Positions 45,045 to 52,806 of a DNA stretch of 59,759 nucleotides are shown here, piece by piece. Origin of the DNA: Shouchella shacheensis (GTDB lineage Bacteria > Bacillota > Bacilli > Bacillales > Bacillaceae_D); contig NZ_KQ947396.1 of NCBI RefSeq assembly GCF_001484965.1, positions 37,266-97,024 of the forward strand. The letters run 5' to 3'. The notes under the pieces are model-generated. The model had not been told where the DNA came from. It did not search any database and saw nothing but the letters and a program-made list of their open reading frames with translations. Within the stretch, counting starts at the first letter, position 1. The number at the start of each line of letters is the position of its first letter. The position numbers and the translations under genes were made by a program.

Positions 45045-46136
45045 CTATTTGCTTCGCAGGGTCGCCCGCTCTTGCACCCACTTTCGAATGGCCGTTAACA
45101 ACGGCTGGCGTTTGTCGCCAATCAGTCCGATAAACTCAGCAAAGAGTTGAATGAACGTGGCTACCACAACAAGGACAAAGAGCGACAGCCAAATTCCGGT
45201 TTTCGAGAGAAGCAGTGCACTCATGGCAAACAGGATGCTTACCCCGTACATTAGCAGCACTGCTTTGCGGTGGCCATACCCTCTGGCAAGCAGACAGTGG
45301 TGCAAATGACCTTTATCCGGGGCCGCAATTTTTTGCTGATTTAATGTTCTTCGTATGATCGCAAACATCGTGTCGATCATCGGTACTCCAAGAATTAGAA
45401 GCGGAACAACGAGACTGACCATTGTCACAGTTTTGAAAAACCCTAGAATCGACATCACTGCGATCATGTAACCAAGGAAGAGAGAGCCCGTGTCTCCCAT
45501 AAAAAGCTTGGCTGGATGGAAATTAAAAACAAGAAACCCTCCTGTGCTGCCGATCAAAGTGACACCAATCGCTAAAACAAGGCCATACGCCGTAGGGTTG
45601 CCTACTGCGATGACCAGCATCGTTAAACAGGCAATAATGGCGATCCCAGCAGCTAGTCCATCCAACCCATCAATAAGGTTCATGGAATTCATAACAGCCA
45701 AGAACCAAAGCACTGTAACCATATAGCTAAGAAAACCTAAGTCCACCCGCTCTCCAAAAGGAATCGCAATGAAGTCAATGACGACTCCAGAATACGCAAC
45801 GATGGACGCGGCTGCGATTTGAACAATGACTTTCGAGCGGGCTCTTAAAACAAAACGGTCATCCAGTAATCCAACTGCCACTAGCAGCGCTGCTCCAACC
45901 GCTATCGCACTCACCTGCCTCCACTCGCTAACGAGAACATCTGTTAAGAAAATAAGTCCTGCGAGCATCCCGAAAATAAAGGTCAAGCCTCCGATGCGAG
46001 GCATCGCTTCCTTATGTACTTTTCGTTCATCTGGATGGTCGACAAAATGACACTTGTGCGCGAACCTAACGACCAACGGTGTAATCGCTATGGCAGCGGC
46101 AAAACTGGTCATCAATGCTACGAGGTAAACTTCCAC
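45045..46136 (-). CDS. tagO: Undecaprenyl-phosphate GlcNAc-1-phosphate transferase (TagO/WecA family)
   Basis: About 363 residues, ten or eleven TM helices, with VHKEAMPRIGGL, the catalytic Asp pair region NLIDGLDGLAAG, FHPAKLFMGDTGSLFLGY, and HLHH in the last cytoplasmic loop (DKGHLHHCLLARG). It makes undecaprenyl-PP-GlcNAc, the first step of wall teichoic acid and some other polymers. The start GTG 46136 (VEVYLVALM) is preferred, with GGAG 10 nt upstream; an ATG 14 codons earlier has no ribosome site. In B. subtilis tagO neighbours yvhJ; here the glucosaminidase gene intervenes. Confidence 0.92.
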   Translation of the reverse strand: MEVYLVALMTSFAAAIAITPLVVRFAHKCHFVDHPDERKVHKEAMPRIGGLTFIFGMLAGLIFLTDVLVSEWRQVSAIAVGAALLVAVGLLDDRFVLRARSKVIVQIAAASIVAYSGVVIDFIAIPFGERVDLGFLSYMVTVLWFLAVMNSMNLIDGLDGLAAGIAIIACLTMLVIAVGNPTAYGLVLAIGVTLIGSTGGFLVFNFHPAKLFMGDTGSLFLGYMIAVMSILGFFKTVTMVSLVVPLLILGVPMIDTMFAIIRRTLNQQKIAAPDKGHLHHCLLARGYGHRKAVLLMYGVSILFAMSALLLSKTGIWLSLFVLVVVATFIQLFAEFIGLIGDKRQPLLTAIRKWVQERATLRSK

Positions 46137-46283
46137 TCTTCTCACTCTCCTCTCTGCTTGTATATTGGGAAATACCATTTGTTTTCATCAGAACAGCAAC
46201 AGTTGTCATCTATGAGGAAAACGTTACACGCCTTTTCCCTTAGTGTTAGCATTTGCAGTCGCTCTAACTCACACGAGTTAAAC

Positions 46284-46319
46284 AAAAAACGCTCTTCCTC
46301 AACGGAAAAGCGCTTTTTA
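46284..46319 (-). terminator. Terminator after galE
   Basis: Minus strand AAAAAGCGCTTTTCC/GGAAGAGCGTTTTTT with a five-base loop and one bulge. Confidence 0.8.
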
Positions 46320-46325
46320 CACTTT

Positions 46326-47318
46326 TTACTTATCTTTCTCGTATCCATTCGGATGATTCGAGTGCCAGCCCCAAGCATGGGCCACAATCTCGCTTAAATC
46401 GGTGTAGCGAGGTTCCCAGCCAAGCTGCGCTTTCGCCTTTTCAGGAGAAGCGATCAGCGTCGCAGGGTCACCGGTTCGGCGCGGAGCAACCACAGCCGGA
46501 ATTTCTTGTTCCGTGACGTGGCGGCAGACCTCGATCACTTCCTTCACCGAAAATCCCTGCCCGATGCCTAAGTTGTAGACCTCGCTTGAGCCCGTTTGCT
46601 TTAAATGCTTTAACGCGAGATAATGAGCATCCGCAAGATCCATCACATGAATGTAATCACGAATGCAGCTCCCATCTTCCGTGTCATAATCATCGCCAAA
46701 GATTTGCACCTGTTGTCGCTGTCCAAGCGCCACTTGCAGGACAATGGGAATCAGATGCGACTCTGGCAAATGATCCTCGCCAATGCGTCCTTTCGGATCA
46801 GCACCCGCCGCATTAAAATAGCGAAGGGAGACCGATTTCAATCCGTACGCTGGCTCGCACCAACGTAACATTTTTTCAATCGCAAGCTTCGTCTCACCGT
46901 ACGGGTTTGTCGGTGCTGTCGGAAGAGATTCCACAATCGGGATTTGCTCCGGTTCGCCGTACGTTGCCGCCGTCGATGAAAAGACGATGTGTTTCACATG
47001 ATGTTCGACCATTTTACTGATGAGCGCGTGAGACCCAAGAACATTGTTTTCATAGTAATACAAAGGCTGTTCCACGCTCTCCCCAACAAGCGAATGAGCG
47101 GCAAAATGAACCACCGCGTCAATGCTGTGTTTAGTAAATACCTCATCAAGCAAGGGTTCATCACGCAATTCCCCCTGATAGAAAGGAACATCTTGAAGGG
47201 CACCCGCATGGCCCTTTTCAAGAGAATCAAGAACGACAACGTCCTCTCCTTTATCTAATAAGTGCAAAACTGTATGGCTACCGATGTAGCCAGCGCCGCC
47301 TGTGACTAAGATTGTCAT
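46326..47318 (-). CDS. galE: UDP-glucose 4-epimerase
   Basis: A 330-residue short-chain dehydrogenase/epimerase: NAD-binding TGGAGYIGSHT, catalytic Ser/Thr region SSTAATYG, Tyr-Lys in NPYGETKLAIE, and substrate loops RYFNAAGADPKGRIGEDH. It interconverts UDP-Glc and UDP-Gal (possibly also the GlcNAc forms). No other Leloir genes adjoin it, so it more likely supplies sugar nucleotides for surface polymers. Confidence 0.96.
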   Translation of the reverse strand: MTILVTGGAGYIGSHTVLHLLDKGEDVVVLDSLEKGHAGALQDVPFYQGELRDEPLLDEVFTKHSIDAVVHFAAHSLVGESVEQPLYYYENNVLGSHALISKMVEHHVKHIVFSSTAATYGEPEQIPIVESLPTAPTNPYGETKLAIEKMLRWCEPAYGLKSVSLRYFNAAGADPKGRIGEDHLPESHLIPIVLQVALGQRQQVQIFGDDYDTEDGSCIRDYIHVMDLADAHYLALKHLKQTGSSEVYNLGIGQGFSVKEVIEVCRHVTEQEIPAVVAPRRTGDPATLIASPEKAKAQLGWEPRYTDLSEIVAHAWGWHSNHPNGYEKDK

Positions 47319-47457
47319 TATGTAAGCCCTCCTTAGCTTTGACTAAACGAACATTCTGTCTCCCATTATACGCGAAAATGAGGCAGTATGTCCGTACAAA
47401 TACAAGGGCCCTCGCCATCTAGCTTTTCGTGAAACGTCAGTGTCTGTTTGAAATGAG

Positions 47458-47497
47458 AAAAACGCGCCCCACGCTCTTTCGCGTGGGGCGCGTTTTT
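47458..47497. terminator. Bidirectional terminator, galE/sugar transferase
   Basis: AAAAACGCGCCCCACGC-tctttc-GCGTGGGGCGCGTTTTT, a perfect 17-bp stem. On the minus strand it ends the sugar-transferase transcript. Confidence 0.93.
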
Positions 47498-47498
47498 C

Positions 47499-48881
47499 CT
47501 AACGATAGTTTCCTTCTTTTCTAGGAAGGTACGTGACTTTCTGCTTCCTACGTGGAGCTTCCCCCGCTCCTTCTGACTTCGCCTTGTTGATCACAACAAG
47601 CACTGTACGCATCAAGATGATGCAATCAAGCCACAGGGAGTAGTTGCGAATGTAGTGTAGGTCAAATTTCAGCTTCTTATCAACATTGGTCGTGTATTTC
47701 CCCATGACCTGCGCGTAGCCCGTAATTCCCGGCTTCACGGCATGACGATAGTTAAACCACTTGTTTTCTCTTTGAAACTTGTCGGCAAAGAAGTCGCGCT
47801 CCGGGCGCGGACCGACGAGTGACATATCGCCTTTTAAAACATTTAACAGCTGTGGCAGTTCATCGATGCGCGTTTTGCGAATAAACCGGCCCATTTTGGT
47901 AATACGAGCATCGCCGGACTTGGCAAGCGTTGGTCCTGTTTGTTCCTCCGCATTCTCCACCATCGAACGGAATTTCAAGATATTGAAAGGCTGATGGTAT
48001 TTCCCTAGCCGTTCTTGACGGAAGAAAATCGAGCCTTTGTCCTCTGTCTTAATAGCGATCGCCGTTAACAAGAAGACCGGTAGCGTCACAAGCAAGATGC
48101 CAAAGGAAACAACGATATCCATCAAGCGCTTGAGCACTAGCTGCGGGACGCTGAGCATAAACGGACGAACCTGCATAATCATCGTGTCATCCAAGGAAGT
48201 GACCGACGTGTTCATTAGAAGCATATCATTCACTTTCGGTACGACGTAGACGAGCTTATTGTTTTTCATCGCATGGAACATGAGCCGTTCCTTTTTGTCT
48301 TCATCCAACCCTGAGCCTAGAAAAATGACGCTGTACTGAAGAAGCTGCGTTCTAAGCTGTGCCAAAGATTCTTTTTTGTCATAGCATTTCACGTAACTGT
48401 TCTTTGAAAGGAAGGTGGAAAGACTCTCTTCCATTTCATCGTACTCAGCAGCCGAGCCAATGAACATCACTTTGCCTCTCCGTGATACCTGGTTGTATTT
48501 CGTGTATAGGGTCTTCCATCCTAAAAGCAGGAAAAATGCATTCACATGCGCGACTAAAATCAGCGAACGTGGCAAAGCGAACTCTCGAAAGAAGAACGAT
48601 ACCGTCATGGTAAGCAGCATGATGAAGGTAATCGCTACTGTCAGCTTGCGGATAATGTCCCAGATGTCATACTGAACAAGACGATCCAGTTCATAAATAC
48701 TCAAGAAAAGCACGCTTATCAAAAGGATCCACGGCACAACGGAGCCAAATGCCTCAAAGTTACGCGGCGACATTTTATCGCTAAGCATCGTAAAAGCAAG
48801 CCCGTACGCAAGCAAGATCAAGAGCAAATCAACAAAGATCGTGATCCCACGAGCCGTTTTATTTGGAATGATGGTAGGCAT
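47499..48881 (-). CDS. Polyprenyl-phosphate glycosyl-1-phosphate transferase (exopolysaccharide initiating)
   Basis: About 460 residues: five TM helices in the N-terminal half with a CoA-binding-like segment (about 125-250), then the bacterial sugar-transferase domain with KRLMDIVVSFGILLVTLPVFL, FNILKFRSM, RKTRIDELPQLLNVLKGDMSLVGPRPE and GITGYAQV. It attaches the first sugar phosphate to undecaprenyl phosphate for exopolysaccharide or capsule. The start at 48881 (MPTIIPNK) has AGGGG 8 nt upstream; the Met seven codons earlier lacks one. No glycosyltransferase, Wzx or Wzy genes are in the window, so the rest of the pathway must lie elsewhere. Confidence 0.93.
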   Translation of the reverse strand: MPTIIPNKTARGITIFVDLLLILLAYGLAFTMLSDKMSPRNFEAFGSVVPWILLISVLFLSIYELDRLVQYDIWDIIRKLTVAITFIMLLTMTVSFFFREFALPRSLILVAHVNAFFLLLGWKTLYTKYNQVSRRGKVMFIGSAAEYDEMEESLSTFLSKNSYVKCYDKKESLAQLRTQLLQYSVIFLGSGLDEDKKERLMFHAMKNNKLVYVVPKVNDMLLMNTSVTSLDDTMIMQVRPFMLSVPQLVLKRLMDIVVSFGILLVTLPVFLLTAIAIKTEDKGSIFFRQERLGKYHQPFNILKFRSMVENAEEQTGPTLAKSGDARITKMGRFIRKTRIDELPQLLNVLKGDMSLVGPRPERDFFADKFQRENKWFNYRHAVKPGITGYAQVMGKYTTNVDKKLKFDLHYIRNYSLWLDCIILMRTVLVVINKAKSEGAGEAPRRKQKVTYLPRKEGNYR

Positions 48882-49101
48882 CTCAATTACCCCTAGTTTC
48901 ATAGTTTAAGATCTAACGTTTAGTTTAACACACGCCAAACAAAAGCGAGTGCTTTTTTACAACATTCATCGAATCTTCAAGAACCTCGTAGAAGTCACAT
49001 ACTGTTTGAGAAAGTGAACAACCCTCCTCCCAGTCGCTCGCCACCTCGACCTCCCCGCGATTGATCCCAAGCACTCGCTTCCATATTGATATGGTCGAAC
49101 T

Positions 49102-49139
49102 TTTAAAAAAACGACAAGTTCCCACACTTTTTGTCGTTT
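49102..49139 (-). terminator. Orphan minus-strand terminator at the IS left boundary
   Basis: Minus strand AAACGACAA-(13 nt)-TTGTCGTTT then seven Ts. No minus-strand gene lies directly upstream. It is ~220 bp before the sugar-transferase start, so it could be a leader attenuator or a site left isolated by the IS insertion. Confidence 0.65.
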
Positions 49140-49319
49140 ACCTGTTTCCTACAGAAGACTCCCTCTTCGACCGTGTAAAGGGCGTAGCCCAACGGTAAGG
49201 GGGAGATGAATGTCGGTTAGGCGATAGCCTAAAGGGTTTTCATCTTTTTCGACGAATGATATAATTAAAATATGGAACAAAAGTTCCTGATAATCAAAAG
49301 GGAAGCGAGGTGAACATCC

Positions 49320-50474
49320 ATGCTCGTCCATAAAGCGTACAAATTTAGGATCTTCCCGAACAAAGAACAAAAGATCGTCATCGCCAAAACGATGGGATGC
49401 AGTAGGTTTGTATTTAACCGTTTCCTTTCTCTTTGGAATTACACGTATAAAGAAACAGGAAAAGGATTAACGTATAACGCTTGCTCTTCTCAACTTCCTC
49501 AACTAAAGAAAGAGTTTCCATGGCTAAAAGAAGTCGACAGCATCGCCCTTCAATCGTCGCTGAAACACCTCGCTGATTCGTACGCTCGTTATTTCAAAAA
49601 GCAAACAAAAGCGCCGCGATTCAAGGCCAAAAACAACAACGTTCAATCGTACACCACAAAGAATACCAACGAAAATATTGCGATTGTTGGCAACAAACTC
49701 AAGTTGCCTAAACTCGGCTTGATCCGCTTTGTGAAAAGCCGCGAGGTGGAAGGCCGTATGTTAAGCGCTACCATTAGACGTAACGCTACGGGGAAATACG
49801 TTGTTTCTATTTTAGTGGAAACGGACATCTACGATCAACCTAAAACCCATTCTTCTGTTGGCATTGACGTTGGGTTAAAAGATTTTGCGATTCTTTCCGA
49901 CGGTACAGTGTATAAGAATCCACGTTTCCTGCGTGCCCTTGAAACGAAATTAGCGGATGCTCAACGAGTCCTATCCAGACGGAAGGAGCAAGCATTAAAA
50001 GATGGGAAGCCTTTAGACGAAGCGAAGAACTACCAGAAACAAAAACGGATGGTCGCTCGTATCCACGAAACGATCGCCAATGCACGAACGGACTACCTGC
50101 ATAAACTCTCTAGCACGATCATCAAAAACCACGATGTCATCGGGATAGAGGATTTGCAGGTATCCAATTTGTTGAAGAACCGCAAGTTGGCCAAAGCTAT
50201 TAGTGAAGTCAGTTGGTCCGAGTTTCGCACGATGCTTGAATACAAAGCCACGTGGTACGGGAAACAGGTGGTCACTGTGGCGAAAAATTTCCCGTCCAGT
50301 CAATTGTGCTCGTGCTGTGGATACCGATATAAGGACGTGAAGAATCTCGCGTTACGTGAGTGGGACTGTCCCTCTTGTGGCACCCATCACGATCGAGATG
50401 TAAACGCAAGTATCAACGTAAAAAATGAAGCACTAAGACTTCTAACCGTAGGGACTACGGGGCTAGCCTACTAA
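49320..50474 (+). CDS. tnpB: TnpB, RNA-guided nuclease of the IS605 group (OrfB)
   Basis: A 384-residue TnpB: N-terminal HTH_OrfB region ([21 protein letters not shown]), a RuvC nuclease split into Asp183 ([10 protein letters not shown]), Glu277 (IGIEDLQV) and Asp360 (HDRDVNAS), and a zinc ribbon with [15 protein letters not shown]. All three catalytic residues and four zinc cysteines are present, and the length fits active family members. TnpB cleaves DNA next to a transposon-associated motif using the element's right-end RNA. AAGCGAGGTG lies upstream of ATG 49320. Confidence 0.95.
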   Translation: MLVHKAYKFRIFPNKEQKIVIAKTMGCSRFVFNRFLSLWNYTYKETGKGLTYNACSSQLPQLKKEFPWLKEVDSIALQSSLKHLADSYARYFKKQTKAPRFKAKNNNVQSYTTKNTNENIAIVGNKLKLPKLGLIRFVKSREVEGRMLSATIRRNATGKYVVSILVETDIYDQPKTHSSVGIDVGLKDFAILSDGTVYKNPRFLRALETKLADAQRVLSRRKEQALKDGKPLDEAKNYQKQKRMVARIHETIANARTDYLHKLSSTIIKNHDVIGIEDLQVSNLLKNRKLAKAISEVSWSEFRTMLEYKATWYGKQVVTVAKNFPSSQLCSCCGYRYKDVKNLALREWDCPSCGTHHDRDVNASINVKNEALRLLTVGTTGLAY

Positions 50475-50553
50475 AACAACTGGCGGTTACGCTGGTGTTC
50501 GTAGGAATCCCCCACTTCAAATTTCGGTAGAAATTAAGTGGTGGGTAGTTCAA
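50475..50553 (+). ncRNA. Putative omega RNA (reRNA) scaffold 3' part at the IS right end
   Basis: By analogy with ISDra2 and related elements, the right end downstream of tnpB should be the guide-RNA scaffold, probably extending back into the gene. A strong hairpin (CCCCCACTT/AAGTGGTGGG) precedes the TCAA boundary. The guide would begin at 50554 (TGTAGAACTAACGTAT). Position-based inference. Confidence 0.5.
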
Positions 50554-50594
50554 TGTAGAACTAACGTATCCATTACAGAAAGGACGCTTTTTAT

Positions 50595-51386
50595 TTGAAG
50601 AAACTACTTTTTCCTTTAACGATTGTTTTATCCTTGATAGTTATTGTGATTGGCTATTTCTCTTACCAGCAAAGGCTTGACGCGATTGCGGAGGAAGCAC
50701 ATGCAGGAGGGGCGCCCGTGCCTGAGGAAACCGTGGGCAATGAAGAGAGCGGCGATGAAACGGAAGAAGTCACTTCCACGTTTAGCGACGGGTTGGTTGG
50801 CGGCTATATTCAGGAAACAGAAGGGCTTGACGAACTGCGACTCACTTATTTCGGCTCAAGCTCTCTTACGAGTACGGACGGGCCCACATGGCCAGAGCTT
50901 GTCACGGAAGCCGTAGAGGAGGTTACCTCCCCACTGCCAGTGACTTCGGTCATCGAGGATGTCGACACAGCGACAAGCGAGACCATCGTGAACAGCAATT
51001 CCATTCAGGCGGTCATTGATTCGGACCCGCACATCCTCTTTTTTGAATCTCTTACCTTGAATGACAATGGCGAGGTGGAACCGGCTGATTCAATCGCCAA
51101 CATCGAAGCGATGCTGGCCGAACTTCAAGAAACATTGCCGGAGACCGAAATCATCTTGATGCCAACCAATCCCATTAATAGCACGGGACCATATTTAAAC
51201 CAGATTGACGTGCTCAATACATTTGCGGAAGACCTGGACGGCGTTACGTACGTGGATCACTGGGACGCATGGCCGGAGACCGATGACGCGGAACTGGATG
51301 ACTATGTCAGCGAAGGCTCACCAACGATTGAAGGGCATGAAAGCTGGGCAGAGGCCTTGTTGCCTTTATTGATTGAAGGCGATTAA
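50595..51386 (+). CDS. SGNH-hydrolase-like membrane-anchored protein
   Basis: A 263-residue protein: N-terminal TM or signal anchor (MKKLLFPLTIVLSLIVIVIGYF), acidic linker, then an SGNH/GDSL-like fold with block I altered to YFGSSSLTS, a middle block LMPTNPINSTG, and a terminal region ending GHESWAEALLPL that may hold the catalytic His. Similar proteins accompany cell-surface polysaccharide genes and act as deacylases or acyltransferases. The start is TTG 50595. The IS right end lies only 41 bp upstream, so its original promoter may have been displaced. Confidence 0.72.
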   Translation: MKKLLFPLTIVLSLIVIVIGYFSYQQRLDAIAEEAHAGGAPVPEETVGNEESGDETEEVTSTFSDGLVGGYIQETEGLDELRLTYFGSSSLTSTDGPTWPELVTEAVEEVTSPLPVTSVIEDVDTATSETIVNSNSIQAVIDSDPHILFFESLTLNDNGEVEPADSIANIEAMLAELQETLPETEIILMPTNPINSTGPYLNQIDVLNTFAEDLDGVTYVDHWDAWPETDDAELDDYVSEGSPTIEGHESWAEALLPLLIEGD

Positions 51387-51393
51387 CGTGTAA

Positions 51394-51514
51394 ACGGCGC
51401 AGGCGGGTTGCCCAGGAGCGTGAATTTTGGAAGGCCTGCACCAGAAATCCCGACCTTGGATTTCTGGTGCAGGCCTGAAAAATCTCGGCGCTTCTTCCCG
51501 CCGGAGCTAGACAA
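51394..51514 (+). repeat. Dispersed palindromic repeat, type A (copy 7)
   Basis: Has the longest inner stem of all copies: GGCCTGCACC/GGTGCAGGCC flanking GAAATCC/GGATTTC. It lies just after the SGNH gene. Confidence 0.87.
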
Positions 51515-51521
51515 TACCGAA

Positions 51522-51640
51522 ATGCGCAGGCGGGTTGCTCAGGAGCGTGAATTTTGGAAGCCCTGCACCAGAAATCCCGACCTTGGATTTCGGTGCAGGC
51601 CTGAAAAATCTCGGCGCTTCTACCCGCCGGAGCTAGACAA
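51522..51640 (+). repeat. Dispersed palindromic repeat, type A (copy 8)
   Basis: Head-to-tail with copy 7 and nearly identical to it, indicating a recent tandem duplication; inner stem CCTGCACC/GGTGCAGG. Confidence 0.87.
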
Positions 51641-51673
51641 AAGCTAGGAGATGGTCACCCCCCTAGCTTCCTC
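51640..51673 (-). terminator. Terminator after the PH-domain gene
   Basis: Minus strand AGCTAGG-(11 nt)-CCTAGCT followed by TTTGTC. Confidence 0.65.
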
Positions 51674-51688
51674 TATGCCCGCTCCCCT

Positions 51689-52066
51689 TTAACCAAGCAC
51701 ATACATGGACAGAGCCTTTTGAACATCGATGATGCTTTTGTCTTTTTTAAATGGTTTCACAATCGGTTCAGGCGTGCCAGACACCCAAATTTTCAGTTCT
51801 GCCTCCAAATCAAACGTCCCCGCTGTCTCCACACTATAGTGCGCGATGTTGTGGTAAGGGATGGTGTGATACTCGATCTTCTTCCCCGTCATCCCCTGTT
51901 TGTCTACAAGAATCAACCGTTTGTCCGTAAAAACAATCAAGTCTCTAACAACCTTAAAGCCGATGTCCACCTCTTCATTTGGAACAAGAGTGCTGCTTAC
52001 CTCTCGTTCCACTTCCTTGTTGTCCACCTGTGACGCGTTCCCTAACAACCCAGCTAATAGTCCCAT
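51689..52066 (-). CDS. Bacterial PH-domain protein (bPH_1 family)
   Basis: A 125-residue single-domain protein, with FKVVRDLIVFTDKRLILVDKQGMTGKKIEYHTIPYHNIAHYSVETAGTFDLEAELKIWVSG typical of the bPH_1 (former DUF1696) beta-barrel. Cytoplasmic; function unknown. It is monocistronic, with its own terminator. Confidence 0.88.
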   Translation of the reverse strand: MGLLAGLLGNASQVDNKEVEREVSSTLVPNEEVDIGFKVVRDLIVFTDKRLILVDKQGMTGKKIEYHTIPYHNIAHYSVETAGTFDLEAELKIWVSGTPEPIVKPFKKDKSIIDVQKALSMYVLG

Positions 52067-52159
52067 CGTATGTCTCCTTTTTTCGTATGATCCTCCCCAT
52101 CATACTACAAATCATTACTAGTGGCTTCCTCGCCTCTACCCGTTTCATTTCCTCTAGCT

Positions 52160-52219
52160 TTTTTCATCGTAGTGCTAGTATAATGATAAACGTTCTGCGT
52201 CTCGCAGGGCGTTTTTTTT
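52160..52219 (+). promoter_or_regulatory. Sigma-A-like -10 directly followed by a terminator hairpin
   Basis: TAGTATAATG (52178-52187) is a good extended -10. The hairpin ACGTTCTGCG-tct-CGCAGGGCGT (52190-52212) with eight Ts starts a few nt later. No gene lies between. Either a very short terminated RNA or a terminator insulating the nrd promoter. Confidence 0.5.
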
Positions 52220-52240
52220 ATGGCTTTGGTTGAAAAATAG

Positions 52241-52304
52241 TTGTCCACAGCTCTTCTCCTAGAGCCGCCCGACATACAGTCGATTATGCACAGCCTGTGG
52301 GCAA
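52241..52304. promoter_or_regulatory. DnaA-box cluster upstream of nrdI
   Basis: TTGTCCACA (52241-52249), TTATGCACA (52284-52292, fits TTATNCACA) and TGTGGGCAA (52296-52304; TTGCCCACA on the minus strand, two mismatches). Confidence 0.55.
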
Positions 52305-52307
52305 TAT

Positions 52308-52349
52308 CTATATATTGATTTAATGGCGTTTATCCTCTACTATATGTGG
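52308..52349 (+). promoter_or_regulatory. nrdIEF promoter with paired NrdR boxes
   Basis: Promoter TTGATT (52315-52320), 17-bp spacer, TACTAT (52338-52343). Two NrdR-box cores overlap it: CTATATATTG (52308-52317, exact fit to CwATATaTwG) and CTATATGTGG (52340-52349, two mismatches). Their 32-bp start-to-start spacing is about three helical turns, as in known NrdR sites. Confidence 0.75.
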
Positions 52350-52416
52350 TATAGAAGAATACATACTTGCTTCTTTGCAAGAAACTTATCCTTATACCAG
52401 TAGGATCGTGATACTC

Positions 52417-52806
52417 GTGAAAATTGTCTTTGATTCTAAAACAGGAAACGTCAAGCGCTTTGTTGCGAAGCTCCCTTTTTCGGACATCGTGCAGCTTGAC
52501 GCCAATATGGTGGTGGACGAGCCCTTTCTATTAATTACGTACACCACCGGATTCGGTACGATGTCGCCAACCACGCGAGCCTTCCTTGAGAACAATGGAC
52601 AGAATCTGCGCGGCGTAGCGGCAAGTGGAAACCGGATTTGGGGCGACAATTTTGCTCACAGTGCGGACGTCATTAGGGAAACTTACCACGTTCCCATCCT
52701 TCACAAATTTGAGCTTTCCGGTACGTCTTCGGACGTGCATGCATTTATACAGGGGGTCGAAAACTATGCCACAAAATCAAGTACCAAAGTGGGTTCAGCT
52801 CAATAA
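52417..52806 (+). CDS. nrdI: NrdI, flavodoxin-like activator of class Ib ribonucleotide reductase
   Basis: A 129-residue flavoprotein that supplies oxidant for the dimanganese cofactor of NrdF. Conserved: KIVFDSKTGNVKRF (FMN phosphate site), LITYTTGFGTMSPTT, GVAASGNRIWGDNFAHSAD, PILHKFELSGTSSDV. The start is taken at GTG 52417, matching homologues; the longer frame has no support. It overlaps nrdE by 41 nt, as in B. subtilis. Confidence 0.94.
   Translation: MKIVFDSKTGNVKRFVAKLPFSDIVQLDANMVVDEPFLLITYTTGFGTMSPTTRAFLENNGQNLRGVAASGNRIWGDNFAHSADVIRETYHVPILHKFELSGTSSDVHAFIQGVENYATKSSTKVGSAQ

Larger units (their letters stand above)
49142..50553 (+). mobile_element. TnpB-only IS200/IS605-group element (IS1341-like)
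   Basis: A 1412-bp element. The proposed left end follows the target motif TTTAC (49137-49141). The right end is TCAA (50550-50553), the right cleavage tetranucleotide known for IS608-type elements, whose left target is TTAC. Subterminal hairpins: left ACCGT..GGGC-gta-GCCC..ACGGT (49170-49196), right CCCCCACTT..AAGTGGTGGG (50508-50545). There are no target duplications or terminal inverted repeats, as expected for this group. No tnpA is present, so mobility would need a transposase from elsewhere. Confidence 0.8.

Noticed and set aside
48925-49125. 66-codon minus-strand frame between the sugar transferase and the IS
   Set aside because: No family resemblance and its start lies inside the terminator stem; a decayed small gene cannot be excluded but is not supported.
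51408-51647. 79-codon frame encoding a tandem peptide across the two type A repeats
   Set aside because: The apparent peptide repeat is a by-product of the duplicated palindrome; no start signal, and other copies are closed in the same frame.
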